A stretch of 63,460 bases of DNA from Methylacidiphilales bacterium (GCA_021272315.1 JAJSLI010000035.1:1-63460); one strand, 5' to 3'. Shown: positions 42,214 through 50,686, counted from the first letter of the stretch. Made by a program: numbers and translations. Notes: generated from the sequence alone by a model not told the origin.

Positions 42214-44150
42214 ACGTGGAGAGAGGGTGGGACTTTGGGCAGCAAAATCTGAAAGGCGCAATAGGCTCCCGGCTCGGAATGGGGAATGATGCGTCCCCCG
42301 ACCTTTTGCAGTGCGCTGCGAATGGCGTCGAGCCCCACGCCGCGTCCCGCGAGTTCGGTTACGCTGTCTGCGGTGGAAAAGCCGGGCTCAAAGATGGCTT
42401 GGCGCAATTCGTCATCGGACTCAATGACCCAGCCCAGGCGCAGGACCCGGCGTCGGATTTTATCGTAGTTCAATCCGGCCCCGTCATCCTGGAAAATGAT
42501 TTCGTCACAATCGGGATGAGATCTCAATTCGAGTTGAATGATGCCGGTCGGATTTTTCCCACGCGTCGCCCTTTCCTCGGCGCTCTCGATACCGTGGACC
42601 ATGGAATTGCGGGCAAGGTGGATAAGACTATCGTACAAAATTTCCATGTGTGCTTCGGGCAGGACGGCATCTGTAACCGTCGTGTGGAACACGACCGGTT
42701 TATGGAGGCGCTCCGTCAGGTCGGCAATGAAGCGGGCCAGCTTTTCCATCAAGCCGGTTTCCACGGTGGGGTGCGTGGACGGCAATGCGTTCGCTTGATT
42801 TTGGGTGGAAGGCGCGAAAGATTTTAATTGTTCAAGAGCCTGATTGATCTGCTCGGCCAGTCTTTGCAGGGCTTTGAGGGATGGTTTGAGGGCGGCCAGA
42901 TCGTCCGTTTTCAGTTGGGGCGCCGAACGCATGGGCTCAAGCTTGTCTTCCAGTTGATGGAGTTTGCGTTCATGGGCTGTCAGCCGCAGCAGCGAGGCTT
43001 CGCCCTTAAGAGTGTGCGCCTTGCGAAATAGGGCATGAACGGTTTCGCGCGGATTCTGGCTTCCGTTTTTCAGGGCCAGAAGTTGATCCATGGCGGCAAT
43101 TTCCTCATGGAGGCGAAGGGTAAATCGATTGAGGGCCGACGGTTCGACCTGGAGAACCTGCATCACAAGGTGGAGTTTTTCCTCCGCAGCCGCCTCTTGG
43201 TGGGCGAGCTCGATGGCCAGGTTAATCTGTTGGGTGATGTCTTCAATCCGCACCAAAACCTGGGTGATTTCCGCCTGGGTGCGGATGCGTTCGAAGTTAA
43301 TGGCAAAATGTTTCGTGCGTTGTTCACGGTCGGTGTCGGTTGAGGGAAAGCGGGCCGAGACTTGTTTGACCGGGTTGATCGGCTTGATAAGGCGATCAAT
43401 CAGCTTGGGATTGAAGAGGATTTTAAGATAATCGTGGAGCTGCTCATGGGTGGTCGAATCGAGGAGCGGTTCCAGCACTTCCGGCAAAGGGAGATCCTTG
43501 AGGTCGTCGCGCTCGAAAATTTTTCCCAGGACCTTGGAGTACTCTCCGCCGATGCGAAAATCCCGGTCGATGACCAGTAAGCCATCGGTGACGGAATTGA
43601 GGATTTGCTCCATCTGCCGGTTGCGCAGGGCGGCGATTTGGGAGGAGGCCAGCAGCAAAATTTGGACGTCGCATAGGCGGTATTTCTCCGAATCCGGGGT
43701 GTAGACGAGAAAAGGTTCATAGATGGAATCGGAGGGACGGGTCAGGCACTGCTCAACCGCGACCGGAATCAGGCAGTCGGCAGAGAGGATCAGGGGCTGG
43801 TCCTTCATTTCCGCAAGCATGATAGCCGCGGGTCGCCGGTAATAAATTTCCCGGCCAAAAGCGCGGCTGATGCACTTGTAAAAGTGGGTTTGGGAAATAA
43901 CGCCGGCGAAATGATTTTGGTCTAAAAGAATGACCCCAGGCAAATCAGGGTGTTCGGAAAAGAGCCGGCCCAGGTGTTCTCCTAAGCTATTGAGATCGAG
44001 AATCGTCGAATAGCCGGGCAGTTCCGCCAAGGTGGAGAGTGAAGAAAGACTGGAGGTAGGCGGGGAAACCGGGGTCTGCTCCTTTTCATTTTCAAAACCA
44101 TCATCCGTGCCTGAAGGCACCTCAAATTGGCTTGCGACAGAGTTGGGCAT
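42210..44150 (-). CDS. CheA-like histidine kinase without a CheW domain
   Basis: About 646 residues from ATG 44150. After an N-terminal region of about 170 residues (CBS- or PAS-like, VILLDQNHFAGVISQTHFYK) comes a PAS-like domain (SVTDGLLVIDRDFRIGGEYSKVLG), a helical linker, an Hpt domain with phospho-His379 (ALFRKAHTLKGEASLLRL), a dimerisation helix and an HATPase with N-box HLARNSMVHGIESAEERATRGK, DDGAGLNYDKI and GRGVGLDAIRSALQKVGG. It stops just after the ATPase, so the P5/CheW-binding domain of CheA is missing. No MCP, CheW, CheR or CheB is nearby, so the input is presumably the N-terminal domains. Confidence 0.9.
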   Translation of the reverse strand: MPNSVASQFEVPSGTDDGFENEKEQTPVSPPTSSLSSLSTLAELPGYSTILDLNSLGEHLGRLFSEHPDLPGVILLDQNHFAGVISQTHFYKCISRAFGREIYYRRPAAIMLAEMKDQPLILSADCLIPVAVEQCLTRPSDSIYEPFLVYTPDSEKYRLCDVQILLLASSQIAALRNRQMEQILNSVTDGLLVIDRDFRIGGEYSKVLGKIFERDDLKDLPLPEVLEPLLDSTTHEQLHDYLKILFNPKLIDRLIKPINPVKQVSARFPSTDTDREQRTKHFAINFERIRTQAEITQVLVRIEDITQQINLAIELAHQEAAAEEKLHLVMQVLQVEPSALNRFTLRLHEEIAAMDQLLALKNGSQNPRETVHALFRKAHTLKGEASLLRLTAHERKLHQLEDKLEPMRSAPQLKTDDLAALKPSLKALQRLAEQINQALEQLKSFAPSTQNQANALPSTHPTVETGLMEKLARFIADLTERLHKPVVFHTTVTDAVLPEAHMEILYDSLIHLARNSMVHGIESAEERATRGKNPTGIIQLELRSHPDCDEIIFQDDGAGLNYDKIRRRVLRLGWVIESDDELRQAIFEPGFSTADSVTELAGRGVGLDAIRSALQKVGGRIIPHSEPGAYCAFQILLPKVPPSLHV

Positions 44151-44586
44151 AACTTTTCTGTCGTAGTTAAACGCAAGGTTATGCCGAACTGGTGACGAGT
44201 TGGCGTATAATTGGCAAAGAAAGCGCCAATAAATACATCCTTCCAATTTTTTAACATCGGCAAATGACTGTCGGATTTTGCGTAAAAGTCGAACGCGTCT
44301 GGAGGTCGACCCGGAGCGCGTCAGTGTCTGAGGCACCACCATACGTTTCATCCGTCAAAGCCAGATAAGCAAACATTCGCAAACTGACGGACAAATTATG
44401 GAGAGGAAAGCATTGGCACCGGTGCATGCCAAATTAATGGATCCGCCATTCTGACGAAACAGCCCACTTCCTTGGATCAAAGACCTTCCGGCCTTGACCT
44501 TTCATTTTCCTTCACGTTCTATGGCCTCCCATGGGGTATCTCATTTTTGAACGGCCTTTGCGCCAAACCCGTTGTCAACCAAGTTC
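44151..44586. other. Intergenic region between the kinase operon and the acetylation pair
   Basis: 436 bp between divergent genes; it must contain promoters for the CheA-like operon and the MBOAT gene. Frames extending the kinase upstream to 44351 are open but lack kinase-family sequence. I see no repeated motif, dyad or RNA gene. The stretch is moderately AT-rich near 44430-44500. Confidence 0.45.
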
Positions 44587-46170
44587 ATGACGTTCATCTC
44601 CTGGCAGTACGCCCTCTTCCTTCCCGCCGTCGTTCTGGCGTATTGGTTAGTACCCTGGCGGGGCCGGATTTTGTTGTTGTTGGGCGCCAGTTATTTTTTT
44701 TACGGAATGTGGGACGCCCGTTTCCTGGCGTTGCTTTCAACCACGACGATAGTCGATTTTTTTGGAGTTTTGGCGATTGCGGGTCGGAAGGAACCGATGA
44801 TGAAAATCATCGGCATCGGCTTCCTGCCTCTCGTCTGGCTGCTCGGCTGCCGGTTTTTTGCCACGTCGCAAGCCGCGGTCACCCACGGCATTATTTTTGC
44901 CGCCGTATTTTTGCCCATCCTCTATGTGACGCTGTACCAGCTTTTATGGCGTTTGCCCGTCGAGAAGCAACGGCGCGCCTTTTTAATCCTGAGTCTGTGC
45001 AGTAATTTAGGGGCGTTGGGCTTTTTCAAGTATTTTAACTTTTTTGCGGGTTCATTGTCCCACCTGCTCACCCATCTGGGCTGGGATCCCGGCTGGACCC
45101 TGCCGCATATCATCCTTCCGATCGGCATATCGTTCTACACGTTTCAATCCATCAGCTACGCGGTGGACGTGTACCGCGGCACCGCGAAGCCGTCCCATGA
45201 TTTTTTCACGTTCGCGGCTTTTGTTTCCTTTTTCCCCCAACTCGTGGCGGGCCCCATCGAACGGCGAAACGATTTGCTGCCCCAATTGGAAATGCCGAGA
45301 AAATTCGAGATCACCGACATCCACCTTGGCCTGCGGCTCATTCTGATCGGGTTGTTCAAAAAAATATTCGTCGCGGACAATTGTGCGATGTTAGTCAATT
45401 ACGCCTTCGATCCCAAAACCGTCTTGAATGGCCCATGGGCCTTGCTCGGTGTGTTGGCCTTTGCCTTTCAAATTTACGGCGATTTCTCCGGCTACACCGA
45501 CATCGCGCGCGGCTCCGCCCGGCTTTTGGGCGTTCAGTTGAACCGGAATTTTTTGTTCCCCTACTTCGCCTCAAGCCCGTCGGACTTCTGGCGGCGCTGG
45601 CACGTCACCCTATCCTTCTGGTTTCGGGATTACGTCTACATTCCGCTGGGCGGGAACCGGGATGGACTCCTGATGACCTTCCGTAATCTTTGGATCACGA
45701 TGCTGCTGGCGGGTCTCTGGCATGGAGCGCGCTGGACCTTTGTGATGTGGGGAGCGTACTATGCGCTGCTTTTGACTTTGTATCATGCCGTGCCGGCCTT
45801 GAACCGCCTTTCCGATCCCGAAAAAAATTCCCCCGGACGCCGGATCGCAGGCGCCCTTTTGATGTTCGCCCTCACGCTGGTGGGGTGGGCAATCTTCCGC
45901 AGCGATAGCATCGCGCAGCTTGAGGGATGGTTCGCTGCGCTCGGTAATTGGAATCCTCGCGTGGCGACGGACTGGATCAAGCCCGGGTGCTGGTGGCTTC
46001 TGCATGTCGGTCCGCTGCTTCTCTTGCAGGCAGCTACCTGGAAAGCGCGCGATGAAATGGAGCTGGGAAGGTTCTCCTGGCCGGTACGCGGTTTGATTTA
46101 CACGCTCCTATTTTTGCTCGTGAGCGGATCCGTTGCGCCGGATGTCGAATTTATCTACTTTCAATTCTGA
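44587..46170 (+). CDS. MBOAT family O-acyltransferase (AlgI-like)
   Basis: A 527-residue membrane protein with about ten segments. MBOAT signatures: YYRGTAKPSHDFFTFAAFVSFFPQLVAGPIERR-type block (in pieces), DFSGYTDIARGSARLLG, WRRWHVTLSFWFRDYVYIPLGGNR and the active-site His in LAGLWHGARWTFVMWG. Close to AlgI, DltB and cellulose acetylation proteins, it should transfer acetyl groups across the inner membrane to an extracellular polysaccharide. ATG 44587 chosen; a TTG five codons earlier is possible. Its stop overlaps the next start (TGATG). Confidence 0.95.
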   Translation: MTFISWQYALFLPAVVLAYWLVPWRGRILLLLGASYFFYGMWDARFLALLSTTTIVDFFGVLAIAGRKEPMMKIIGIGFLPLVWLLGCRFFATSQAAVTHGIIFAAVFLPILYVTLYQLLWRLPVEKQRRAFLILSLCSNLGALGFFKYFNFFAGSLSHLLTHLGWDPGWTLPHIILPIGISFYTFQSISYAVDVYRGTAKPSHDFFTFAAFVSFFPQLVAGPIERRNDLLPQLEMPRKFEITDIHLGLRLILIGLFKKIFVADNCAMLVNYAFDPKTVLNGPWALLGVLAFAFQIYGDFSGYTDIARGSARLLGVQLNRNFLFPYFASSPSDFWRRWHVTLSFWFRDYVYIPLGGNRDGLLMTFRNLWITMLLAGLWHGARWTFVMWGAYYALLLTLYHAVPALNRLSDPEKNSPGRRIAGALLMFALTLVGWAIFRSDSIAQLEGWFAALGNWNPRVATDWIKPGCWWLLHVGPLLLLQAATWKARDEMELGRFSWPVRGLIYTLLFLLVSGSVAPDVEFIYFQF

Positions 46171-47207
46171 TGAAAAAGTGGCTGGCTCCTTCGTTTGTCC
46201 TGATGCTGGCGCTGCTGGTGGCCGGCGAATTGGTCGTGCGGATCGGTTTCAAGCGGAGCATGACGGGACGTTTTGATTATGGGTATGATCCAAACGCCGG
46301 GTTCGTCGAAAATTCCAACGGCACCGTCAGTCTCACCCGTACGGGAGGCCGTCACTTTTTTCCCCAGACCTTTTCCCGCGTACGTCCCCCCGATGCCTAT
46401 CGCATCATGGTGTTCGGCGACTCCGTTCCGCGAGGCGGCAGCGTCGCCACTTGCTACGCCACGCAGGTCGCCGACAAACTGAGCGCCCAGGGCATCAAGG
46501 CCGAAGGCATTAATTTTTGCATTGGTGGAAATGGAGCTCTGCGAACCCAGATTATTTTGCGCAAGGGTCTCCAGTACCAACCCAGCCTCGTGATTTTGCA
46601 TGCCGACAACAGCGACGAGTATGATGACGAACGGGAATACAAACGGGCCCAGAATTTTAAAAGCTGGGCTCCGCAATATTGGCTCACAAAAAGTTATCTC
46701 ATCCGGCGCATTTACGAATTTACCACGGAGCAGATTTATTGGGCCTGGCTGCCCAACGCCATTCGCGACCTCAACTCCGTCAACGACGACGATATTAAAA
46801 AGCAGGATGGTGAAAATTCCCAGCAGCGTCAGGAATGGAACCAGCGTTTCGTAAAATACACGACGGAAAGCGTTCAACTTGCCCGCTCTTATGGCGTCCC
46901 GGTCCTTTTGGTATCCGAAGCGCGTCTTCGTTATGATTCCAACAACCAGCCCTACCTGGACGATCTGGGGGTCGACAACTATCTCCAGCCTCTGCTGGGT
47001 CCGGGGGTCTATTTTCTATCCATGAAACAAGTTTTGAAGAACACGGATTACGTGCCCCTTTTTAGTGACGGAACCCACCTCCACCCGCCCGGGCATGCCT
47101 TTCTGGCGGACGAAATAATCAAAAAGTTGCGGGAAGAAAAACTCGTTCCCCTCCCAATGAGAATATTTCCTAATCCTATTAACGGCGAAAGGCATGCAGG
47201 ATGGTGA
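46170..47207 (+). CDS. SGNH/AlgJ-like hydrolase-fold protein of the acetylation pair
   Basis: A 345-residue protein with an N-terminal signal anchor (4-22). The SGNH catalytic blocks are present: MVFGDSVPRGG (Ser), GNGALRTQI (Gly/Asn area) and DGTHLHPPGHAFLADEI (Asp and His). In alginate and related systems an MBOAT protein works with an SGNH protein (AlgJ/AlgX, WssH/I) that carries out the final acetyl transfer. The one-base overlap with the MBOAT gene fits that partnership. Confidence 0.9.
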   Translation: MKKWLAPSFVLMLALLVAGELVVRIGFKRSMTGRFDYGYDPNAGFVENSNGTVSLTRTGGRHFFPQTFSRVRPPDAYRIMVFGDSVPRGGSVATCYATQVADKLSAQGIKAEGINFCIGGNGALRTQIILRKGLQYQPSLVILHADNSDEYDDEREYKRAQNFKSWAPQYWLTKSYLIRRIYEFTTEQIYWAWLPNAIRDLNSVNDDDIKKQDGENSQQRQEWNQRFVKYTTESVQLARSYGVPVLLVSEARLRYDSNNQPYLDDLGVDNYLQPLLGPGVYFLSMKQVLKNTDYVPLFSDGTHLHPPGHAFLADEIIKKLREEKLVPLPMRIFPNPINGERHAGW

Positions 47208-47458
47208 TGAGGCCGGAAAGCTCAGGCAAGAAGGAGGATTGGACCACAAAAACTCGGCAAAAATAGAGCGTGCTGCGGAGGGAAGAGAAGTCTTTGTCGA
47301 GTAACCGTCGCAGGCCAAAGCGATGGATTCGCTGGCAGAAAGATCTTTGCTGTACCTTTGGGTCCCGCGCCTATAACCGGAATTTCCGCGCTAAGGGTAG
47401 TGCCATGGCTTCGCGCCGACTTGACTCCAAATGTGCCGCCCTCCCTGTGTTTGATTCA
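47208..47458. other. Intergenic region upstream of dyad A
   Basis: About 250 bp without a convincing gene. A TTGACT sequence sits at 47431, upstream of dyad A, but no matching -10 is obvious. A basic 65-codon frame near 47270 lacks a ribosome binding site and resembles no family. Confidence 0.4.
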
Positions 47459-47476
47459 ATGGGGTGAACACCCCAT
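47459..47476 (+). promoter_or_regulatory. Dyad A (regulon element)
   Basis: ATGGGGTGAACACCCCAT, a perfect 18-bp palindrome, 63 bp before the start of the 59-residue protein gene. One of six copies of ATGGGGTGNNNACCCCAT between 47.4 and 56.7 kb. It could be a DNA operator (two GGGGT half-sites) or an RNA hairpin. Confidence 0.7.
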
Positions 47477-47539
47477 ATCGCCCCTGTGTTATTCGGGCCT
47501 ATGTTCATACGCAATTTCAGTTAACGAAAGACACGTCTT

Positions 47540-47719
47540 ATGAAAACGACTCCCTGGTACTCAACAGAAGCAAACCCGAACGCAAACGAAGAAGCATTCC
47601 ATCACGACAACACGACCTGCGTGGAAGGCGATAATATTCTTAAAAATCATAAACGGCACGGCACAGATAATCGCCCCCTCTGCCCGCAGTGCGAACGTTT
47701 GGATGCCGCAGGTCGGTGA
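47540..47719 (+). CDS. Small protein with CxxC motif
   Basis: A 59-residue protein (MKTTPWYSTEANPNANEEAF, then a segment with DNTTC, and a C-terminal PLCPQCERLDAAGR). The CPQC pair plus the earlier Cys could bind metal. I do not recall a named family, but the composition (hydrophilic, His/Asn-rich) is not that of random sequence and the dyad lies directly upstream. The response-regulator gene begins 65 bp downstream in the same direction. Confidence 0.6.
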   Translation: MKTTPWYSTEANPNANEEAFHHDNTTCVEGDNILKNHKRHGTDNRPLCPQCERLDAAGR

Positions 47720-47784
47720 GTCGTCGAAGACAGCCAGACGGTATTTTGCAGCAATAGTCCGGGAGGATATCCCTTATTATCAGC

Positions 47785-48282
47785 ATGAAACGACAAGCAC
47801 GTATTGAATCCTTTGCCGTAAAGCAAATTTCGGTTCTCTTGGCGGATGATCATGCGGCCTTCCGAAAGTCCCTGAAATTATTGATCGAGACTGATGGAGA
47901 TATCCAGGTCGTGGGCGAGGCAAAAAACGGTTGTGAGGCCGTCAGTTTGGCCAGGAGTCTTAACCCGGATGTCATTGTCATGGATATCGCCATGCCTCTG
48001 CTGAATGGATTGCAGGCCACCCAGAAGATCATGGCAACCTCTCCTGGGAGCCGGGTGCTAATTTTATCCGCACATCCCGATCCGGAATATATTGAGCTAG
48101 CCCTGAGTTTCGGTGTATCGGGGTACCTGTTTAAGCAATCTTCCACACAGTTTCTGGCTCAAGCCATTCGTGAAGTGAAAATGGGAAACGCCTACTTCAG
48201 CGCATCGATTCCAAAACGTCTTCGCGATGAATGCAAGGCCTCATTCGTCAAGGCCCACGCGTTAAAAAAGAACGCGGCATAA
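47785..48282 (+). CDS. Single-domain receiver, NarL-type without DNA-binding domain
   Basis: 165 residues. The receiver (ISVLLADDHAAFRKSLKLLI..., phospho-Asp67 in VIVMDIAMPLLNGLQAT, LILSAHPDPEY, GYLFKQSS) is of the LuxR/NarL class and closely matches the full-length regulator at 48651-49346. After the receiver it ends in a short basic tail (RDECKASFVKAHALKKNAA) where the other protein begins its linker to the helix-turn-helix. It may titrate phosphoryl groups or form heterodimers. The 11 extra N-terminal residues are basic. Confidence 0.88.
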   Translation: MKRQARIESFAVKQISVLLADDHAAFRKSLKLLIETDGDIQVVGEAKNGCEAVSLARSLNPDVIVMDIAMPLLNGLQATQKIMATSPGSRVLILSAHPDPEYIELALSFGVSGYLFKQSSTQFLAQAIREVKMGNAYFSASIPKRLRDECKASFVKAHALKKNAA

Positions 48283-48350
48283 TTGTCAGGCAAAGGAAGG
48301 AATGCGGAACACTTCATCCCTTCGAACGCCAAAGACTACGCTCCATTCTG

Positions 48351-48368
48351 ATGGGGTGTAGACCCCAT
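48351..48368 (+). promoter_or_regulatory. Dyad B (regulon element)
   Basis: ATGGGGTGTAGACCCCAT, 55 bp upstream of the DUF1328 gene at 48424. Seven-base arms ATGGGGT/ACCCCAT with the 4-base centre GTAG. Confidence 0.7.
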
Positions 48369-48423
48369 GGTGATGGAGGCCTCCAAGGCTTATGTTTGGA
48401 TATCAAAAATCAAAGGAATAAAT

Positions 48424-48588
48424 ATGTTATACTACAGTGTTGTCTTTTTTATTGTCGCGCTCGTGGCGGCATTTTTGGGATTCGCCTCGCTGGCGGGACT
48501 TGCAGCGGAGATCGCGAAGATTTTCTTTCTTGTTTTCGCCATCTTGTTTGTCGTGTCTTTCCTTCGTGGACGGGCTCCCCGGAGTTAA
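48424..48588 (+). CDS. DUF1328 family small membrane protein
   Basis: A 54-residue protein with two membrane helices: LYYSVVFFIVALVAAFLGF, ASLAGLAAEIAKIFFLVFAI, then VVSFLRGR. This is the conserved DUF1328/YtjA-like pattern common in stress-induced operons. AAAGG precedes the ATG by about 9 bases. A paralogue (52344-52511) lies in another dyad-controlled operon. Function is unknown; expression is often linked to osmotic or envelope stress in other bacteria. Confidence 0.9.
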   Translation: MLYYSVVFFIVALVAAFLGFASLAGLAAEIAKIFFLVFAILFVVSFLRGRAPRS

Positions 48589-48650
48589 GGCAATCAGAGT
48601 CCAATGGGCCAGCGGCGGGCTTCCTCAGTTGAACCTGCGGGAGCCTTGCC

Positions 48651-49346
48651 CTATGTTGAGGGCGTGTCCCGGGTAATTGTCGACTGAACGCTGCTTTCAA
48701 TGATTCCCGCGGCAATGGCGAAGCGGGTGAGGCCGGCAATGTCGTGGATATTCAACTTCTCCATCAGATGCTGACGATGCTTTTCAACTGTTTTGATGCT
48801 AATGCCGAGTTCCGAGGCAATCTGTTTGTTGGCCTGGCCCTCCGCGATTAGCTGAAGAAGTTCGGCTTCACGCGAGGTTAATTGGTGGTCGGTTTTCTTG
48901 CGCAGGCCAACTCCGTCTGCGGATTTCTGGAAACCTTCTTGCAACCGCTTGGCAATCGAAGGGGCGAAACAAGTCTTTCCTTGGTGCAATTCGCGAATGG
49001 CTTTGGCGAGGATTTCACCCGAAGATTGCTTAATCAGGTATCCTCGTGCCCCTGCCTTGACAACCTGTTCGACATATTCTGGATCACTGTGGGCGGAGAG
49101 AATCAGCACCTTCGTTTCGGGAAAGGTCTTGAGGATCTGCCGGGTTGCCTCCAGCCCGTTCAGTAAAGGCATGGCGATGTCCATGACCACGATTTCCGGA
49201 TGAAGTTCTTGGGTCATCTGGACCGCTTCCCGTCCTGTTTTGGCTTCTCCGACAATCTCGATATCACCGTCAGCCTCAACCAACAAGCGTAGACCTTGAC
49301 GAACGATGGCGTGGTCATCGGCCAATAGAACAGCGATTTGTTTCAT
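48651..49346 (-). CDS. NarL/LuxR-family response regulator
   Basis: 231 residues. Receiver 1-120 (VLLADDHAIVRQG, phospho-Asp56 in VVMDIAMPLLNGLEAT, LILSAHSDPEYVEQ, GYLIKQSS), a linker, and a C-terminal LuxR-type HTH (LTSREAELLQLIAEGQANKQIASELGISIKTVEKHRQHLMEKLNIH). No kinase is adjacent. NarL-type proteins bind inverted 7-base half-sites, which makes this a candidate for the ATGGGGT-N4-ACCCCAT dyads around it. Confidence 0.95.
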   Translation of the reverse strand: MKQIAVLLADDHAIVRQGLRLLVEADGDIEIVGEAKTGREAVQMTQELHPEIVVMDIAMPLLNGLEATRQILKTFPETKVLILSAHSDPEYVEQVVKAGARGYLIKQSSGEILAKAIRELHQGKTCFAPSIAKRLQEGFQKSADGVGLRKKTDHQLTSREAELLQLIAEGQANKQIASELGISIKTVEKHRQHLMEKLNIHDIAGLTRFAIAAGIIESSVQSTITRDTPST

Positions 49347-49527
49347 AATTAATAAGACGACCGGTTGTACCTACTCGGGCCACACAGGATCAATGGTCAC
49401 GGACCGACTTTGCACGATAAGAATAGCCTCCAAATGGTTAAGCGGCAAGTTATCCCAAGACTGTCTCGCAAGGGAAACGGAGCTAAGGACGTTGCACATC
49501 ATGATCCGCTAACCGAACCAACCAAGC

Positions 49528-49563
49528 TGTCGGACATAAAGGGATGGTTCTTGATGTCCGACA
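49528..49563. terminator. Perfect 10-bp stem-loop
   Basis: TGTCGGACAT (49528-49537) and ATGTCCGACA (49554-49563) with a 16-base loop. It lies 17 bp downstream of the minus-strand stop of the small secreted protein gene (49580). No T-run follows, but it could be the 3' hairpin of that transcript. Confidence 0.45.
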
Positions 49564-49579
49564 CACGTGGACAATTTAT

Positions 49580-49801
49580 TTAACCAACGTTGATCCAAAG
49601 ACGAACGCCGTTGTTCTGATTCCAATAGCCGCGATGGTGATGGTAATAGCCGTATTGATGATAGTTGTGGTTATTGTCCCAGTAACCATTCCGGCCCTCA
49701 TTGTATCCATTATACGCAAACGCCTGGGTGGCCCCTCCCGACAGTAAAGCGGAGAAGAGAACAGCCAGGGCAAACAACTTACTGCGGTTATGCCGCAACA
49801 T
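49580..49801 (-). CDS. Small secreted His/Tyr/Asn-rich protein
   Basis: 73 residues. A signal peptide (MLRHNRSKLFALAVLFSALL, cut near residue 29) precedes a short mature part rich in Tyr, His, Asn and Gly (NGYWDNNHNYHQYGYYHHH, RGYWNQNNGVRLWINVG). Similar aromatic/His-rich peptides occur with YXWGXW proteins at the cell surface. The IS element has inserted exactly at its start codon: the last base of the ATG is the first T of the 8-bp target duplication, so its original promoter and dyad C now lie 1.9 kb away. Confidence 0.7.
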   Translation of the reverse strand: MLRHNRSKLFALAVLFSALLSGGATQAFAYNGYNEGRNGYWDNNHNYHQYGYYHHHRGYWNQNNGVRLWINVG

Positions 49802-49808
49802 TATATTT
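49801..49808. repeat. Target-site duplication, left copy
   Basis: TTATATTT, repeated exactly at 51703-51710 on the other side of the element. An 8-bp duplication is typical of IS1595-family insertions. Confidence 0.9.
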
Positions 49809-49834
49809 GGGGATTATCCCCTCGGCATACGGTA
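49809..49834 (+). repeat. Left terminal inverted repeat of the IS1595 element
   Basis: Starts GGGGATTATCCCCTCGGCAT and ends ACGGTA, immediately inside the left TTATATTT duplication. It differs from the right repeat at four positions. Confidence 0.88.
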
Positions 49835-49878
49835 TTCATGGCGTGACACAAGGACAATAAGGCAGCTAGGGTCAGAGT

Positions 49879-50295
49879 ATGTCAACAGAGATGCCGAGTT
49901 ACCATGGACCACCAGCCACCCCGCCACCGGACTATACCTCAAAGCCACCAGATTACACGCAGGGATCTCTTACACCAGTCCAGCAAAAAATCTTGACCGA
50001 TTGGCTAGTCCAGAAATGGGGAAAGGGAAACCCAAAAAACTTGCCGGAATGCGAAATGTGCCACGACCCGGATACTCATTGGGTTGCCGGGCAACACATC
50101 GTTACCTCTCTTCAATTTGTAAATGGCAGCCTCCAGGTTGGAGGCGTTGTTTATCCCGTTGTGGCAATAAGCTGCGCGAATTGTGGGAATACCCATTTTG
50201 TAAATGCAGTAACTGTGGGGTTACTGATTCATATAGGGGGGGGCAAGCTAAGGGCGGCAGAGGCCCAAAAAAGGGAAGCATCCGATGCAAAATAG
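49879..50295 (+). CDS. IS passenger protein 1, zinc-ribbon type
   Basis: 138 residues. A Pro/Tyr-rich N-terminus (PPATPPPDYTSKPPDYTQ) is followed by a domain with CEMCHDPDTHW and ISCANCGNTHFVNA: two CxxC pairs that could bind zinc. The gene lies inside the IS boundaries and overlaps the next gene's start (ATG 50285 precedes its TAG). I recognise no family. Confidence 0.7.
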   Translation: MSTEMPSYHGPPATPPPDYTSKPPDYTQGSLTPVQQKILTDWLVQKWGKGNPKNLPECEMCHDPDTHWVAGQHIVTSLQFVNGSLQVGGVVYPVVAISCANCGNTHFVNAVTVGLLIHIGGGKLRAAEAQKREASDAK

Positions 50296-50686
50296 CCCTC
50301 AAACGTCTAGCGGCACATCCATTAGTTTTGGTGCTGATTCTGTCTACGCCAAGACCAGCTACGTTCCGCCAGATATGACAATCTTTGGCGTAGAGGAATC
50401 AAAGTTGGACTCCCTATCCGAGATAGGGACAAGGGCAAACGTCTTTTTAAGCGTCGCCTCTGGAGCGATTGGAATCGCAATAAGTTGCGTGATCGCAGCG
50501 ATAGCTGTGGACAAATTATGTTGGGAGTGCGGCATATTACTAGTCGCAGCTCTTTTCTTTTTTATAATAACTGCCGTGTTTGGATTCCTTGCTAAAAATG
50601 AGATGAACTCCAAAGACAATCTGATAGGTAAGATCAAAAAGAACAGGATTTACTATGAACCTCAAGGAAGCCCAGAAGCAAAATAA
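50285..50686 (+). CDS. IS passenger protein 2, two-pass membrane protein
   Basis: 133 residues. After a polar N-terminus come two adjacent membrane helices (FLSVASGAIGIAISCVIAAI and CGILLVAALFFFIITAVFGFL), then a basic tail. It starts inside gene 1 and ends inside gene 3, so the three are translationally coupled. Small two-helix membrane proteins next to a zinc-ribbon protein recall defence, toxin or sensor pairs, but this is speculative. Confidence 0.7.
   Translation: MQNSPQTSSGTSISFGADSVYAKTSYVPPDMTIFGVEESKLDSLSEIGTRANVFLSVASGAIGIAISCVIAAIAVDKLCWECGILLVAALFFFIITAVFGFLAKNEMNSKDNLIGKIKKNRIYYEPQGSPEAK

Noticed and set aside
42210-44351. CheA-like kinase starting at 44351
   Set aside because: The additional 67 residues are basic and lack domain character; ATG 44150 begins a normal acidic N-terminus.
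44521-44545. CATGGGGTATCTCAT before the MBOAT gene as a seventh dyad
   Set aside because: Only the left GGGGT half is present; there is no ACCCC half within the correct distance.
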